Positions 33,651-42,728 of a stretch of DNA of 64,000 nucleotides are shown one piece after another; position 1 is the first letter of the stretch; each line of letters begins with the position of its first letter. The translations under genes and the position numbers were made by a program. A model generated the notes under the pieces. The model saw nothing but the letters and a program-made list of their open reading frames with translations. It was not told where the DNA came from and did no database searches. This DNA is from Acidobacteriota bacterium (GTDB taxonomy: Bacteria; Acidobacteriota; Terriglobia; Terriglobales; Acidobacteriaceae). The stretch covers positions 24,826 to 88,825 of the forward strand of contig QIAJ01000169.1 in NCBI GenBank assembly GCA_003225495.1, in the 5' to 3' direction.

Positions 33651-35591
33651 ATGGGAAAGATTATTGGAATTGACTTGGGCACCACCAACTCTTGCGTGGC
33701 GGTTATGGAGGGTGGAGAGCCGAAGGTGATCCCCAATGAAGAGGGGGGCCGGACCACGCCTTCGGTGGTTGGGTTTACCAAGACCGGGGAGAGGCTGGTG
33801 GGGCAGGTTGCTAAGCGGCAGGCCATTACCAATCCGGAGAACACGATTTTTTCGATTAAGCGCTTTATGGGACGGCGCTTCGACGAAGTGAATGAAGAAA
33901 TGAAGATGGTCCCGTACAAGGTCGAGCGCGATGGGGATAACGTCGCGATCGTGGCGCAGGGGAAGAAATATTCTCCGCCCGAGATCTCGGCGATGATCCT
34001 GCAAAAGCTGAAGAAGGCGGCGGAAGACTATCTGGGCGAGAAAGTGACCGAGGCGGTCATCACCGTGCCGGCGTACTTCAACGATGCGCAGCGACAGGCT
34101 ACGAAAGATGCCGGGAAGATTGCCGGGCTCGATGTAAAGCGCATTATCAATGAGCCAACGGCGGCGGCGCTCGCTTACGGGCTCGACAAGGGCAAGGACG
34201 AGACAATTGCGGTCTACGACTTCGGCGGTGGAACGTTTGATATCTCGGTGCTGGAAGTCGGCGAAGGCGTGATTGAGGTCAAGGCTACCAACGGCGACAC
34301 TCACCTGGGCGGTGACAACATCGACCAGCGACTGGTCGACTGGCTGATCGACGAGTTCAAGAAAGACGAAGGGCTCGACCTTCGTGGCAAGGGCAACGAA
34401 ATGGCGCTGCAGCGTCTAAGAGACGCGGCGGAACGCGCCAAGATCGAGCTCTCGACCACCATGGAACACGAGATCAATCTGCCGTTCATCACTGCGGATG
34501 CTTCTGGTCCGAAGCACCTGGTGAAGAAGCTGACGCGGGCGAAGCTCGAGTCGATGGTGGAAGACCTGATTCAGAAATCGGTCGGGCCTTGCAAACAGTG
34601 CATGAAGGATGCGGGCGTCGATGCCAGCAAGATCAATGAAGTCGTGCTGGTCGGCGGACAGACTCGCATGCCGCGCATTCAGGCGCTGGTGAAGGAACTG
34701 TTTGGCAAAGAACCGCACAAGGGCGTGAATCCGGATGAGGTCGTGGCGGTCGGCGCGGCGATTCAGGGTGGCGTGCCGGGCGGCGAAGTGAAAGACCTGC
34801 TGCTGCTGGATGTGACTCCGCTGACACTGTCGATTGAAACGCTGGGCGGCGTGGCTACGCCGATGATTCCGCGCAACACCACGATTCCGACGAAAAAGAC
34901 GGAAACGTTCTCGACGGCGGCGGATAGTCAGACGTCGGTTGAAGTGCATGTGTTGCAGGGCGAGCGTCCGCTGGCGGCGCAGAATCGGACTCTGGGCAAG
35001 TTCCATTTGACCGGATTGCCACCGGCTCCGCGAGGTGTGCCTCAGATCGAGGTGACGTTCGATATTGATGCCAATGGCATCCTGAATGTCACGGCGAAAG
35101 ATAACGCGACCGGCAAAGACCAGAAGATTACGATTACGTCGTCTTCGGGCTTGTCGAAAGAAGAAGTCGAGCGCATGGCGAAAGAAGCCGACGCACATTC
35201 GGCCGAAGACAAAGCGCAGCGCGAGGCGATTGAGGCCAAGAATCAGCTCGACACGCTCGTCTACAACATCGAGAAGATGCTGAAGGAGCATGGCGACAAG
35301 ATCGACGGCTCGGAACGCGGCGATGTCGAGAACGCACTGGCGGACGCGAAGAAGGCCATCGAGTCAAACGACAAGGCGCAAATGGACTCGGCGCGCGAGA
35401 AGCTGACGGCGGCATCCCACAAGCTGGCGGAGCAGATGTATAAGGCTACGCAGGCTGCGGGTGCTCCAGGAGCTGGGCCTTCGGCGGAAGCGGGGGCGGC
35501 TCCGGGCGGAAACGGTCAGGGGCAGCAATCGCAGAAGAAGGACGAAGGCGTAATCGACGCTGAGTACGTGGACGTCGAGGACAAGAAGTAG
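33651..35591 (+). CDS. dnaK: Molecular chaperone DnaK (Hsp70)
   Basis: 646 residues, [20 protein letters not shown], with AGGAGG before the ATG. The ATPase domain has [28 protein letters not shown] and [13 protein letters not shown]; the substrate domain has [17 protein letters not shown], and the helical lid ends in the expected acidic tail EYVDVEDKK after a Gly/Ala/Gln linker. It binds and releases unfolded proteins with DnaJ and GrpE. dnaJ follows after a small gene. grpE is not in the window. Expression is probably controlled by the HAIR-like operator and HspR. Confidence 0.98.
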   Translation: MGKIIGIDLGTTNSCVAVMEGGEPKVIPNEEGGRTTPSVVGFTKTGERLVGQVAKRQAITNPENTIFSIKRFMGRRFDEVNEEMKMVPYKVERDGDNVAIVAQGKKYSPPEISAMILQKLKKAAEDYLGEKVTEAVITVPAYFNDAQRQATKDAGKIAGLDVKRIINEPTAAALAYGLDKGKDETIAVYDFGGGTFDISVLEVGEGVIEVKATNGDTHLGGDNIDQRLVDWLIDEFKKDEGLDLRGKGNEMALQRLRDAAERAKIELSTTMEHEINLPFITADASGPKHLVKKLTRAKLESMVEDLIQKSVGPCKQCMKDAGVDASKINEVVLVGGQTRMPRIQALVKELFGKEPHKGVNPDEVVAVGAAIQGGVPGGEVKDLLLLDVTPLTLSIETLGGVATPMIPRNTTIPTKKTETFSTAADSQTSVEVHVLQGERPLAAQNRTLGKFHLTGLPPAPRGVPQIEVTFDIDANGILNVTAKDNATGKDQKITITSSSGLSKEEVERMAKEADAHSAEDKAQREAIEAKNQLDTLVYNIEKMLKEHGDKIDGSERGDVENALADAKKAIESNDKAQMDSAREKLTAASHKLAEQMYKATQAAGAPGAGPSAEAGAAPGGNGQGQQSQKKDEGVIDAEYVDVEDKK

Positions 35592-35623
35592 GCGAAGCAG
35601 CATTCACGATGTAACACTTTTGT

Positions 35624-35643
35624 GGGGGCGCGCTTGCGCCCCC
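35624..35643 (+). terminator. GC-rich hairpin after dnaK
   Basis: GGGGGCGC-GCTT-GCGCCCCC, a perfect 8-bp stem with a 4-base loop, about 30 bp after the dnaK stop and followed by AAATTG. It is a likely terminator or attenuator separating dnaK from the following small gene and dnaJ, even though no long T run follows. Confidence 0.6.
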
Positions 35644-35668
35644 AAATTGCATCTGACTCTTTATAGAG

Positions 35669-35743
35669 CTGTCATCCCGAGCGAAGCGAGGGATCTGTAG
35701 TCCGCGGCGAAATGCAGATCCCTCGCTCCGCTCGGGATGACAG
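35669..35743. repeat. Long inverted repeat (29-bp arms) between dnaK and the small gene
   Basis: CTGTCATCCCGAGCGAAGCG AGGGATCTG is followed 17 bp later by its reverse complement, with one mismatch. The 29-bp arms would form a very stable stem. I recall sequences of the type GTCATCCCGAGCGAAGCGAG as abundant dispersed repeats in acidobacteria and some other bacteria, so this is likely a repeat element rather than a simple terminator. Confidence 0.7.
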
Positions 35744-35776
35744 ATTTGAAAAACGAACCGGAAAGAGGAAAGCGAA

Positions 35777-35956
35777 TTGAGATTTGAAGTGAATGGACAG
35801 ATGTTTTTTGTGAACTTTGTCCCGGAAGAGGGACGGTGGTATTGCTACGCGCCCACCGATACGGGCGTGCAGCGGATTCCTGTGTCCATGGATGCTGCGC
35901 CGTTTGAAGCGTTTGCCATTCCGATGGACGAGCAGGCTAAGGAAGTGGTGAACTGA
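35777..35956 (+). CDS. Small conserved-looking protein between dnaK and dnaJ (59 aa)
   Basis: A TTG at 35777 with AGAGGA 7 bp upstream opens MRFEVNGQMFFVNFVPEEGR, WYCYAPTDTGVQRIPVSMDA and a tail APFEAFAIPMDEQAKEVVN. It is too short for the track. The pattern of alternating hydrophobics suggests a small beta-sheet protein. I recall similar short proteins in acidobacteria, but cannot name a function. Its place between dnaK and dnaJ suggests heat-shock co-expression, although a hairpin and a repeat separate it from dnaK. Confidence 0.6.
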   Translation: MRFEVNGQMFFVNFVPEEGRWYCYAPTDTGVQRIPVSMDAAPFEAFAIPMDEQAKEVVN

Positions 35957-36051
35957 GAAATCAGGTCTCAGGTGTTAGGTCTCAGTTGTCAGGCGAGCCG
36001 ACTATCGCTGACTTGCGAGTTAAGAAGCGGCTGAGTGCTGATCGTTAACAA

Positions 36052-37296
36052 ATGGCCACTCAAACTAAAGATTATTACGGCGCTCTCGGTGTGAAGAAGT
36101 CGGCGTCGGTCGATGAGATCCGCAAGGCATTTCGCAAGCTGGCACGCAAGTACCATCCTGACGTTAATCCTGGGGATAAGAGTGCAGAGGAGAAGTTCAA
36201 GACAATCTCCGAAGCCAATGAGGTCCTGAGCGATCCGAAAAAGCGCAAGATCTACGATCAGCTTGGGTTTTATTCGGACAATATCGACCCGGCGGCAGCT
36301 GAGGCTTATGCGCGCGGAGGTGGACAACCAAGCGCGGGCGGCTTCGACGGATTCCCGGGAGCGCAACAAGGGGCCGGATCGGCGGGCGCTGGCGGCGTTC
36401 ACTTTGATTTTGGCGGGTTTGATTTCTCCGACATGTTCGAAGGTGGGCGCGGCGGCGGGCGCAAGTCTTCAGGCAGCGGGGGCGGATTCCGCGATATTTT
36501 TTCCAACATTTTTACTGGCGGCGGACGGAATGCAGCTACAGAAGAAGGTCCTGAGCCGGGGAATGATCTGGAATATCAGGTGAATGTTCCGTTCTGGACG
36601 GCGATCCGGGGCGGTGTGATGCGTATTAATATTTCGCGCCGCGATGTCTGCGGAAATTGCCACGGGGAAGGGTATCTCGAGGCACCAGGGACTTGCCCAC
36701 AATGCAAGGGCAAAGGAACGATCGAGCAGACCGGCGGGCGGATGAAGTTCAATGTGACGTGTCCGCGATGCCATGGCACCGGGAAGAATATTTCAACTTG
36801 TCCGGTGTGCCATGGGGAAGGCACGGTCGAGCGCACCGATCCACTGGAAGTCCGCATCAAGGCCGGAACAAGGTCGGGGCAGAGGATTCGGCTCGCGGGT
36901 CGCGGGAATGCGGGATTGCGAGGCGGTCCGGCAGGCGACCTCTACGTGATCATCCGGACGGACGAGCATCCGGTGTTTCGTCGTGAGGGCGATGACATTT
37001 ACGTATCGGTACCGGTTACGGCGGTAGAAGCGGCGCTGGGAGCGAAGATCGAGGTGCCGACCATTGATGGCCGTAGCACACTGAAGATTCCTCCTGGGAC
37101 GCAGTCGGGCCAGAAACTGCGGCTGCGGGAAAAGGGTGTGCCGTCTGCTACTCAGGACGGCAAACGCGGTGATGAGATTGTCGAAGTCAGGGTCACGGTC
37201 CCGATGCCGCGTGATGAGAAGACGAAAGAATTGCTGCGGGAACTGGCGAAGCTGAACCCGGAGGATCCGCGGGAAGAGTTGTGGAAACAAATTTAA
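36052..37296 (+). CDS. dnaJ: Co-chaperone DnaJ (type I, with zinc fingers)
   Basis: 414 residues. The J domain has [17 protein letters not shown] with the HPD motif. A Gly/Ser-rich linker of ~90 residues ([12 protein letters not shown] ... [11 protein letters not shown]) follows, and then four CxxCxGxG zinc motifs: [24 protein letters not shown] and CPVCHGEG. The C-terminal substrate domain ends [15 protein letters not shown]. DnaJ brings substrates to DnaK and stimulates its ATPase. The insertion [17 protein letters not shown] after the J domain is slightly longer than usual. No clear Shine-Dalgarno. Confidence 0.96.
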   Translation: MATQTKDYYGALGVKKSASVDEIRKAFRKLARKYHPDVNPGDKSAEEKFKTISEANEVLSDPKKRKIYDQLGFYSDNIDPAAAEAYARGGGQPSAGGFDGFPGAQQGAGSAGAGGVHFDFGGFDFSDMFEGGRGGGRKSSGSGGGFRDIFSNIFTGGGRNAATEEGPEPGNDLEYQVNVPFWTAIRGGVMRINISRRDVCGNCHGEGYLEAPGTCPQCKGKGTIEQTGGRMKFNVTCPRCHGTGKNISTCPVCHGEGTVERTDPLEVRIKAGTRSGQRIRLAGRGNAGLRGGPAGDLYVIIRTDEHPVFRREGDDIYVSVPVTAVEAALGAKIEVPTIDGRSTLKIPPGTQSGQKLRLREKGVPSATQDGKRGDEIVEVRVTVPMPRDEKTKELLRELAKLNPEDPREELWKQI

Positions 37297-37359
37297 GTTT
37301 GCCGGCGGCAACGCACTCGCGAACGATTTTTGCCGATTGATGATGTCAATAAAAATTAG

Positions 37360-37372
37360 TTGACTGAGTCAA
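37360..37372. promoter_or_regulatory. Palindrome TTGACTGAGTCAA upstream of the MarR-GNAT gene
   Basis: A perfect 13-bp dyad (TTGACT-G-AGTCAA), ~43 bp before the start codon, inside a larger imperfect repeat TAGTTG ... CAACTA. Size and position fit an operator for MarR-type autoregulation by the following gene. The surrounding AT-rich stretch (AATATATTGC) suits a promoter. Confidence 0.5.
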
Positions 37373-37414
37373 TATATTGCAACTACCCTTGGGAGTAGTG
37401 ACTCGGAGGCAAGC

Positions 37415-38347
37415 ATGCCATCCTCTCCCAATGCATACGTCCAAACTGTCCGCAATTTCAATCGGTTTTATACCCGCCAGATCGGGCTCCTGAATGAAGG
37501 CTTGCTCGATAGCCCATTCTCTCTTACTGAGGTTCGCGCACTCTACGAGCTCGCGCATCGAGAACGCCCGACTGCATCGGATCTGTGCAAGGATCTCGGC
37601 TTGGATGCCGGTTATGCGAGCCGCATTCTGCGGAGTTTCGAAAAACAGGGTTTGATCGAGAAGAAGCCTTCCCCGCAGGATGCTCGCCAGAGCCTCCTGA
37701 GTCTGACTGGCAAGGGCCGGAAGATTTTCGAACCTCTGGATACGCGATCGGATGAGCAGGTGGACGGGATGTTGAAAGCACTGTCACCGGCGCAACAGGA
37801 AAATCTGGCACGGGCCATGCGGGTGATCGAGGCGGTGCTTGGTGGCCGTGAAAAACCTGAAGGCGCCTATGTGCTGCTGCGACAGCATCGACCGGGAGAC
37901 ATGGGGTGGGTCGTGCAGCGGCACGGGGAACTCTACTGGCAGGAGTACCAGTACGACGAGCGCTTCGAGGCGTTGGTAGCGAAGATTGCGGGTGACTTTG
38001 TCGAGAAACTTGTTCCGGCGCGAGAGCGCTGCTGGATCGCAGAGCGGAATGGCGAACGGGCTGGTTCGGTGTTTCTGGTGCAGAAATCAAAGACGATCTC
38101 GAAGTTGCGGTTGCTGCTGGTGGAGCCCTCGGCGCGGGGCCTCGGGATCGGAGGCCGGCTTGTTTACGAATGCGTGCGCTTTGCGCGCGAGGTTGGGTAC
38201 AAGAAAATGATGCTCTGGACGCAGAGTGAACTTACTTCGGCGCGAGCGATTTACCAGAAGGCGGGCTTTCAGTTGGTGGCTAAGAAGCGGCATCAGAGTT
38301 GGGGACGTAAGGATCTCGTCGCAGAGACTTGGGAGTTAGCGCTGTAA
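37415..38347 (+). CDS. MarR-GNAT fusion protein
   Basis: 310 residues with GGAGG 6 bp before the ATG. The N-terminal ~145 residues are a MarR winged helix (LTEVRALYELAHRERPTASD, LCKDLGLDAGYASRILRSFE, KQGLIEKKPSPQDARQSLLS). The C-terminal half is a GNAT acetyltransferase with the acetyl-CoA loop VEPSARGLGIGGRLVYECVR and YQKAGFQLVAKKRHQSWG. Such fusions are widespread; the acetylated substrate is unknown. The upstream palindrome suggests autoregulation. No other gene shares its operon for certain, although the permease starts 165 bp later. Confidence 0.9.
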   Translation: MPSSPNAYVQTVRNFNRFYTRQIGLLNEGLLDSPFSLTEVRALYELAHRERPTASDLCKDLGLDAGYASRILRSFEKQGLIEKKPSPQDARQSLLSLTGKGRKIFEPLDTRSDEQVDGMLKALSPAQQENLARAMRVIEAVLGGREKPEGAYVLLRQHRPGDMGWVVQRHGELYWQEYQYDERFEALVAKIAGDFVEKLVPARERCWIAERNGERAGSVFLVQKSKTISKLRLLLVEPSARGLGIGGRLVYECVRFAREVGYKKMMLWTQSELTSARAIYQKAGFQLVAKKRHQSWGRKDLVAETWELAL

Positions 38348-38511
38348 GCTCAACCACGAGCTTGAGCGGACGATCAGGGAAGAAACTCTCCACTGTTTGC
38401 GGGCGAACTACCGTGACTGCTGTACCTCGCCTCTCCTTGACAAAAATTTTCAAAAAAATTCTTGCATCTGTGGAAATTTCCCGTAATCTCACAGACGCAA
38501 AGGGAGACGCG

Positions 38512-39957
38512 GTGGTGAGAGTGAGTCGCTTTGGGAGGAAGCCATCGGAATTGGCAACTGCAACCGCACCCTCTAACCTGGTCCAGCCTAGCTCTATTCC
38601 TGCTCTCACACCCCGGAAAAAGTCTATCCGCCTCACGCTGTGGCCGCTGGTCGCTGCGACGTTCTTTATGGTCTCGGGCGGGACATATGGCACGGAAGAT
38701 ATCGTGCACGGCGCGGGCTATGGCCGGGCGATTCTTATCCTACTGCTGACTCCTCTTCTCTGGAGTTTGCCGACGGCCTTCATGATCGGCGAGTTGTCGA
38801 GCGCTCTACCCTTTGAGGGCGGCTACTACGCCTGGGTGCGCCGGGCGATGGGGAACTTCTGGGGATTCCAGGAAGCATGGCTGTCGCTGATCGCGTCGAT
38901 CTTTGATATGGCGATTTATCCCACGCTGTTTGTCGCCTACCTGACGCGCATGTTTCCGTGGTTTCAGGTGAATCATCGGGGCGTGATGGTGGCGCTTGGG
39001 GTTGTGATTGTGTGTGCGCTGTTGAACATTGCGGGGGTGAAAGTCGTTTCCACCACTTCGCTCTGGCTTTTCTTCGCCCTGTCGGCGCCGTTCGCGGTGA
39101 TCTTCGTTCTGGCTCCGTTCAAAATCGGGGCGCTGGCGAATGCGGTGACGAAGCCGACTACCTCTCACGTGGATATTCTGGGCGGGCTGCTCATCTGCAT
39201 GTGGAATTACATGGGATGGGATAACGCATCGACGATTGCGACGGAAGTGGAGCGTCCGCAGCGGACTTATCCGAGAGCGATGCTGGCGGCGGTTGTGATT
39301 GTTTGCCTGACCTACGTGTTGCCGTTTGCGGCGATGTGGATCACCGGTCTTCCGGCGAGTGCATGGGAGACTGGTGCATGGGCGGATATCGCGCAGTTGA
39401 TGGGCGGTCCGGCGCTGCGCATTGCGCTGGTAGCGGGCGGGATGATGAGCGGATTTGGAATGTTCAACGCTCTGGTCATGAGCTACTCGCGTCTGCCTTT
39501 GGCGATGGCGCAAGACGGAATGCTGCCGAAAGTCTTTGGCAAGCTGCATCCGAAATCTCGCGCGCCGTGGGTCGCGATTATAGCTCTCGCCCTCGGTTGG
39601 GGCTTGGCGCTTAATCTCGGCTTCGAGCGGCTGGTAACTATGGACATCATGATCTATGGAGTTAGCCTGGCGCTAGAGTTTACGGCGCTGGTATGGCTCA
39701 GGATCCGGGAACCAGAATTGCCACGGCCGTTCCGCGTGCCGGGCGGCATGTTTGGAGCGATCGCTGTCGGGATTCCTCCGGTGCTGCTTCTCGGGTTCGC
39801 GATCATGCGCAGCCAAAGCGAGACTGTGCTGGGGATGAGTTCGTTTGCTTTCGGGCTTATCCTGATGGGCGCGGGGGTTGTCGTTTATCTCCTCAACCGT
39901 GCGCTGAAACCGGCGGGATGGGCTTCGGCGGGGCGGAATCCGGAGATTGTTGCATAG
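38512..39957 (+). CDS. APC-superfamily amino acid permease
   Basis: I place the start at GTG 38512 (AGGGAG 5 bp upstream), giving 481 residues; the track start at 38329 would overlap the previous gene. After a ~45-residue polar N-terminus there are about twelve membrane helices. SGGTYGTEDIVHGAGYGRAI is the helix-1 substrate loop, and ALPFEGGYYAWVRRAMGNFW the typical helix-2/3 signature. It resembles plant/bacterial polyamine and amino-acid transporters of the LAT/PUT type. Cation-coupled uptake of an amino acid or polyamine is likely; the substrate is unknown. Confidence 0.88.
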   Translation: MVRVSRFGRKPSELATATAPSNLVQPSSIPALTPRKKSIRLTLWPLVAATFFMVSGGTYGTEDIVHGAGYGRAILILLLTPLLWSLPTAFMIGELSSALPFEGGYYAWVRRAMGNFWGFQEAWLSLIASIFDMAIYPTLFVAYLTRMFPWFQVNHRGVMVALGVVIVCALLNIAGVKVVSTTSLWLFFALSAPFAVIFVLAPFKIGALANAVTKPTTSHVDILGGLLICMWNYMGWDNASTIATEVERPQRTYPRAMLAAVVIVCLTYVLPFAAMWITGLPASAWETGAWADIAQLMGGPALRIALVAGGMMSGFGMFNALVMSYSRLPLAMAQDGMLPKVFGKLHPKSRAPWVAIIALALGWGLALNLGFERLVTMDIMIYGVSLALEFTALVWLRIREPELPRPFRVPGGMFGAIAVGIPPVLLLGFAIMRSQSETVLGMSSFAFGLILMGAGVVVYLLNRALKPAGWASAGRNPEIVA

Positions 39958-40123
39958 ACCATTCGAATGTCGAGTCAATCAGAGACGCGGACCGCTGCGT
40001 CTCTTTCTTTTTGGACTCCAGCAGGAGTGGTGGCGCGGAGGGAATTCTTTACGACAGAGGTCACTGAGGAGACGGAGGAAACCGGTGCGACTGCTCGGAT
40101 GGCCTGATGTACATTAGTGGGGA

Positions 40124-40525
40124 ATGACCAAGCGCAAATCCAAAGGTGCGTACATGATTTCGGCGGTGGCGGAGATGTACGACATTCATCCGCAAACACT
40201 CCGGCTTTATGAGCGCGAAGGGCTGCTCAAACCGAGCCGCACTGAAGGCAATACACGGCTTTATACCGATGAGGATTTGCAGCGGCTGGAGTTTATTCTT
40301 TCGCTGGCACGGGACCTGGGAGTGAACATCAGCGGGATTGCAATCATTCTGCAAATGCGGGAACGGATGGAAGAGACACAGCGGCAGATCCAGGACTTCG
40401 TGCAGTACATTCAGGCAGAAGTGCTGACGCGTGCCAACGCGGCAGCGGATCCTTCGAAGGGCGCGATTGTGCCTCTTCGACGGCAATCTATCCCTTCACC
40501 GGAACCACCGCCCAAGAGAAGATAG
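40124..40525 (+). CDS. hspR: Heat-shock repressor HspR (MerR family)
   Basis: 133 residues. YMISAVAEMYDIHPQTLRLY, EREGLLKPSRTEGNTRLYTD and EDLQRLEFILSLARDLGVNI match HspR, the MerR-family repressor known from Streptomyces and Helicobacter, which binds HAIR sites and needs DnaK as corepressor. The tail is proline-rich and charged (RQSIPSPEPPPKRR). It lies 4.5 kb after dnaK rather than in a dnaK operon, but a HAIR-like operator covers the dnaK promoter in this window. Translation probably begins at MTKRKSKGAYM. Confidence 0.85.
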   Translation: MTKRKSKGAYMISAVAEMYDIHPQTLRLYEREGLLKPSRTEGNTRLYTDEDLQRLEFILSLARDLGVNISGIAIILQMRERMEETQRQIQDFVQYIQAEVLTRANAAADPSKGAIVPLRRQSIPSPEPPPKRR

Positions 40526-40563
40526 GCCCTTGCTGTATCAGTTTTCAGTCAGAGTCATTCACT

Positions 40564-41079
40564 TCACAACGTGGAATCGAAATTTACATTCAAATCGGCG
40601 CTAACCCAAACGGGAGTCTTGCCATCCGTAGAGCGCGTGAAGACTACGAAGTAATGCGCAGCATCGGCCTGTGTGGTGGGGAGGGCGATGCTCACACCGT
40701 GGTCGTGCGAGGGTTCAATTGCGTAAAGGGACTCGGCGCTGCGCTTGTGGGTAAATGCGTCGTATTGATCTTCAGTCATCACCATCAATTCAACATCGGC
40801 GGATTCGTCGGCGATTCTTGCGCCGCCGGCGCCCTGCATGAATGACTTGAATTCTCCTTGCAGGCGCGGGGTGAGAGCGTGCGGCGGGACATCGAACGAA
40901 AACTTCTGGTACTTTTCCAGCTTCGAAATGCCATGGGCTACGCGTTGCGGGGCAAGCTTCGGCCCCTGCGAGACATGATCGAGGCCCGAATCTTCGTTCA
41001 GGTCGCGCTTTGGCCCGTTATTGCAACCGAGCAGCGTGAGAGCGATTGCGGTGAACGCGAGACTGAGCGAGGATTTCAT
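40564..41079 (-). CDS. Hypothetical lipoprotein
   Basis: 171 residues. The N-terminus MKSSLSLAFTAIALTLLGCN ends in a lipobox (LLGC), so the mature protein is lipid-anchored and probably lies in the periplasm or outer membrane. The rest has no recognisable domain (KYQKFSFDVPPHALTPRLQG, DADVELMVMTEDQYDAF-like segments, HYFVVFTRSTDGKTPVWVSA). It runs opposite to hspR and converges with it, 38 bp apart. It is divergent from the STAS gene. Confidence 0.7.
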   Translation of the reverse strand: MKSSLSLAFTAIALTLLGCNNGPKRDLNEDSGLDHVSQGPKLAPQRVAHGISKLEKYQKFSFDVPPHALTPRLQGEFKSFMQGAGGARIADESADVELMVMTEDQYDAFTHKRSAESLYAIEPSHDHGVSIALPTTQADAAHYFVVFTRSTDGKTPVWVSADLNVNFDSTL

Positions 41080-41143
41080 GAATTCATCAAACTTTCATTT
41101 TGCTGCAACCAAAAGATGGGATTCCTTGTCATACGTTAGAGGC

Positions 41144-41575
41144 ATGAAACCGGAAAATCCAGCTGACGCTCGGGGTTTGCGGGTTACTCATGTAACGGCC
41201 GACCGCGAAAGAAATCTTAAGTTGAGTCTCGAGGCTCACACTGGTGGGACACTGGTGCTGTGTTGTAAGGGTCGCATCATCTTTGGACCGGAAGCGCGGT
41301 CGCTCACGGAATTCGTCTCTGAAATATTGCCGGCAGCACGCAGGCTGGTAATCGATCTGACAGGGATCGAGTCGGTGGATAGCGCCGGTCTCGGCGAAAT
41401 GGTGTTTCTCCACACGTGGGCGGATGCGGCTGGATACGCATTGAAATTTGCGGCGCCGAGGAAATCCATCCGGCAATTGCTCGAGCTTACTAATCTGATA
41501 TCGGTTTTCGACGTTCACGAAAGCGTGATTGAAGCTGTGGCAGCTGTCCGTGATGAAGAGATATGCTCGGCGTAA
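41144..41575 (+). CDS. STAS-domain protein (anti-sigma factor antagonist-like)
   Basis: 143 residues from MKPENPADARGLRVTHVTAD; the track start at 41021 is antisense to the lipoprotein and is discarded. The STAS fold is seen in GTLVLCCKGRIIFGPEARSL, RRLVIDLTGIESVDSAGLGE and GYALKFAAPRKSIRQLLELT. The Ser of DSAGLG corresponds to the phosphorylated Ser of SpoIIAA. No anti-sigma kinase or sigma gene is adjacent, so its partners are elsewhere. Acts in the cytoplasm in partner switching. Confidence 0.85.
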   Translation: MKPENPADARGLRVTHVTADRERNLKLSLEAHTGGTLVLCCKGRIIFGPEARSLTEFVSEILPAARRLVIDLTGIESVDSAGLGEMVFLHTWADAAGYALKFAAPRKSIRQLLELTNLISVFDVHESVIEAVAAVRDEEICSA

Positions 41576-41601
41576 GAATCGATGCTGTGACTGCCTCCGA
41601 C

Positions 41602-42519
41602 TTACTTCTCCCGCTGGAAGCGATAGTGCCCACCGCGCTCGCGGGCAAACTGTTCCGCAACTTTCAGGAAGGCGCGTCCGGCGTGCGAGAGCGTTGACTC
41701 CTGGCGGTGAACCAGACGCAGCTTGCGTTGGAAACGTAATTCGCGCACAGGAATGCGGACCAGTTCGCCTCGGCTGATTTCATTCTCCACGCTGATTGCA
41801 GGCACCAGGGCCACACCGTTTCCCATACTCACGAATCTCTTAATGGCTTGCAGGGTGGGCAGTTCCACGTCCATGTGGAGAGGAGTCTTGTGCTGGCGGA
41901 AGGCTTCGATGACTTTGTCGCGATAGGGCGAACTCACGATGTGGGCAACGAACGATTCGGTTCCCAATTGGCGAATGCTGACTTCGCTCGACGAAGCCAA
42001 GGCGTGCCCGGGCGGGACTACGAAAACCAACTCGTCGAGATAGACGACTGCCGATTTCAGCTGCGGCTCTTGGGGGTCGTAGGAGAGTACTCCCATTTCT
42101 ACATTGTGCTTGAGTACATCGTCAGGAATGGTGCTGCCAAGGGAACGCCGCACAACAATTCGGATCATCGGGTGCAGACGGCGGAATTCCGCCAGCACGG
42201 GCAAAAGGTAAAGTGCGGTGAACTCATTGGCGGCCATCACCAACTTGCCTTTTTGCAATTCACGTAATTCCACCAGGGCTTCCTTCGCGTCCTGACGCAG
42301 ATTGAGCAGTTTTTCTGCGTATTCCTGGAGAACGCGACCGGCGTCGGTGAGGTTGCCATCCCGCGAGGAGCGGTCAAAAAGAGGCTCTCCGATCTCCAGT
42401 TCCAACTTTCGGACCGTTTGGCTGATTGCGGATTGGGTTCGAAAGAGCTTTTCGGCGGCGCGGGAAAAGCGGCGCTCGCGGGCTACGGCGACAAAGACTT
42501 CAAGTTGGGAAAGGTCCAT
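41602..42519 (-). CDS. LysR-family transcriptional regulator, divergent from leuA
   Basis: 305 residues from [20 protein letters not shown], with GAGGAG 6 bp before the ATG; the track start at 42591 lacks that signal. The winged HTH is clear ([32 protein letters not shown]), and the effector domain has [20 protein letters not shown] and [20 protein letters not shown]. It is transcribed away from leuA, about 210 bp apart, with an ATTGC-N6-GCAAT dyad between them. Regulation of leuA in the manner of classical LysR activators is a fair guess. The effector is unknown. Confidence 0.88.
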   Translation of the reverse strand: MDLSQLEVFVAVARERRFSRAAEKLFRTQSAISQTVRKLELEIGEPLFDRSSRDGNLTDAGRVLQEYAEKLLNLRQDAKEALVELRELQKGKLVMAANEFTALYLLPVLAEFRRLHPMIRIVVRRSLGSTIPDDVLKHNVEMGVLSYDPQEPQLKSAVVYLDELVFVVPPGHALASSSEVSIRQLGTESFVAHIVSSPYRDKVIEAFRQHKTPLHMDVELPTLQAIKRFVSMGNGVALVPAISVENEISRGELVRIPVRELRFQRKLRLVHRQESTLSHAGRAFLKVAEQFARERGGHYRFQREK

Positions 42520-42610
42520 GGAGTTTCTCCTCGGCCCCAGAATCAACGGTGGAGACAAAGCGTCTCTGCGGTGGATTCCTGTCAGCCACAAATATCTTTA
42601 TCAAAAAAGC

Positions 42611-42656
42611 ATTGCGAATAAGCAATTCTTATATTAGTAGATTATCTAATTATAAT
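42611..42656 (+). promoter_or_regulatory. leuA promoter region: LysR-type dyad and TATAAT
   Basis: The AT-rich gap between the LysR gene and leuA contains ATTGC-GAATAA-GCAAT (42611-42626) and, 25 bp on, a perfect -10 TATAAT (42651-42656) with no good -35. Weak -35 plus an upstream T-N11-A type dyad is what an activator-dependent LysR-controlled promoter looks like. Confidence 0.45.
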
Positions 42657-42728
42657 GTAAACATAATAAACTTCTCTTTTGGCATGCCGATTCTTATTCT
42701 AGGTAGGTATCCAAGGAGGACCAGATCG

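Noticed and set aside
34416-35291. 291-codon minus-strand ORF
   Set aside because: Antisense to dnaK; Arg/His-rich composition typical of reverse frames in GC-rich genes.
38806-39549. 247-codon minus-strand ORF
   Set aside because: Antisense to the APC permease; a run of Arg, His and Gln results from reading transmembrane codons backwards.
42426-42728. N-terminal extension of leuA in the track
   Set aside because: It reads antisense through the LysR gene and the AT-rich promoter gap; AAGGAGG before 42729 marks the real start.
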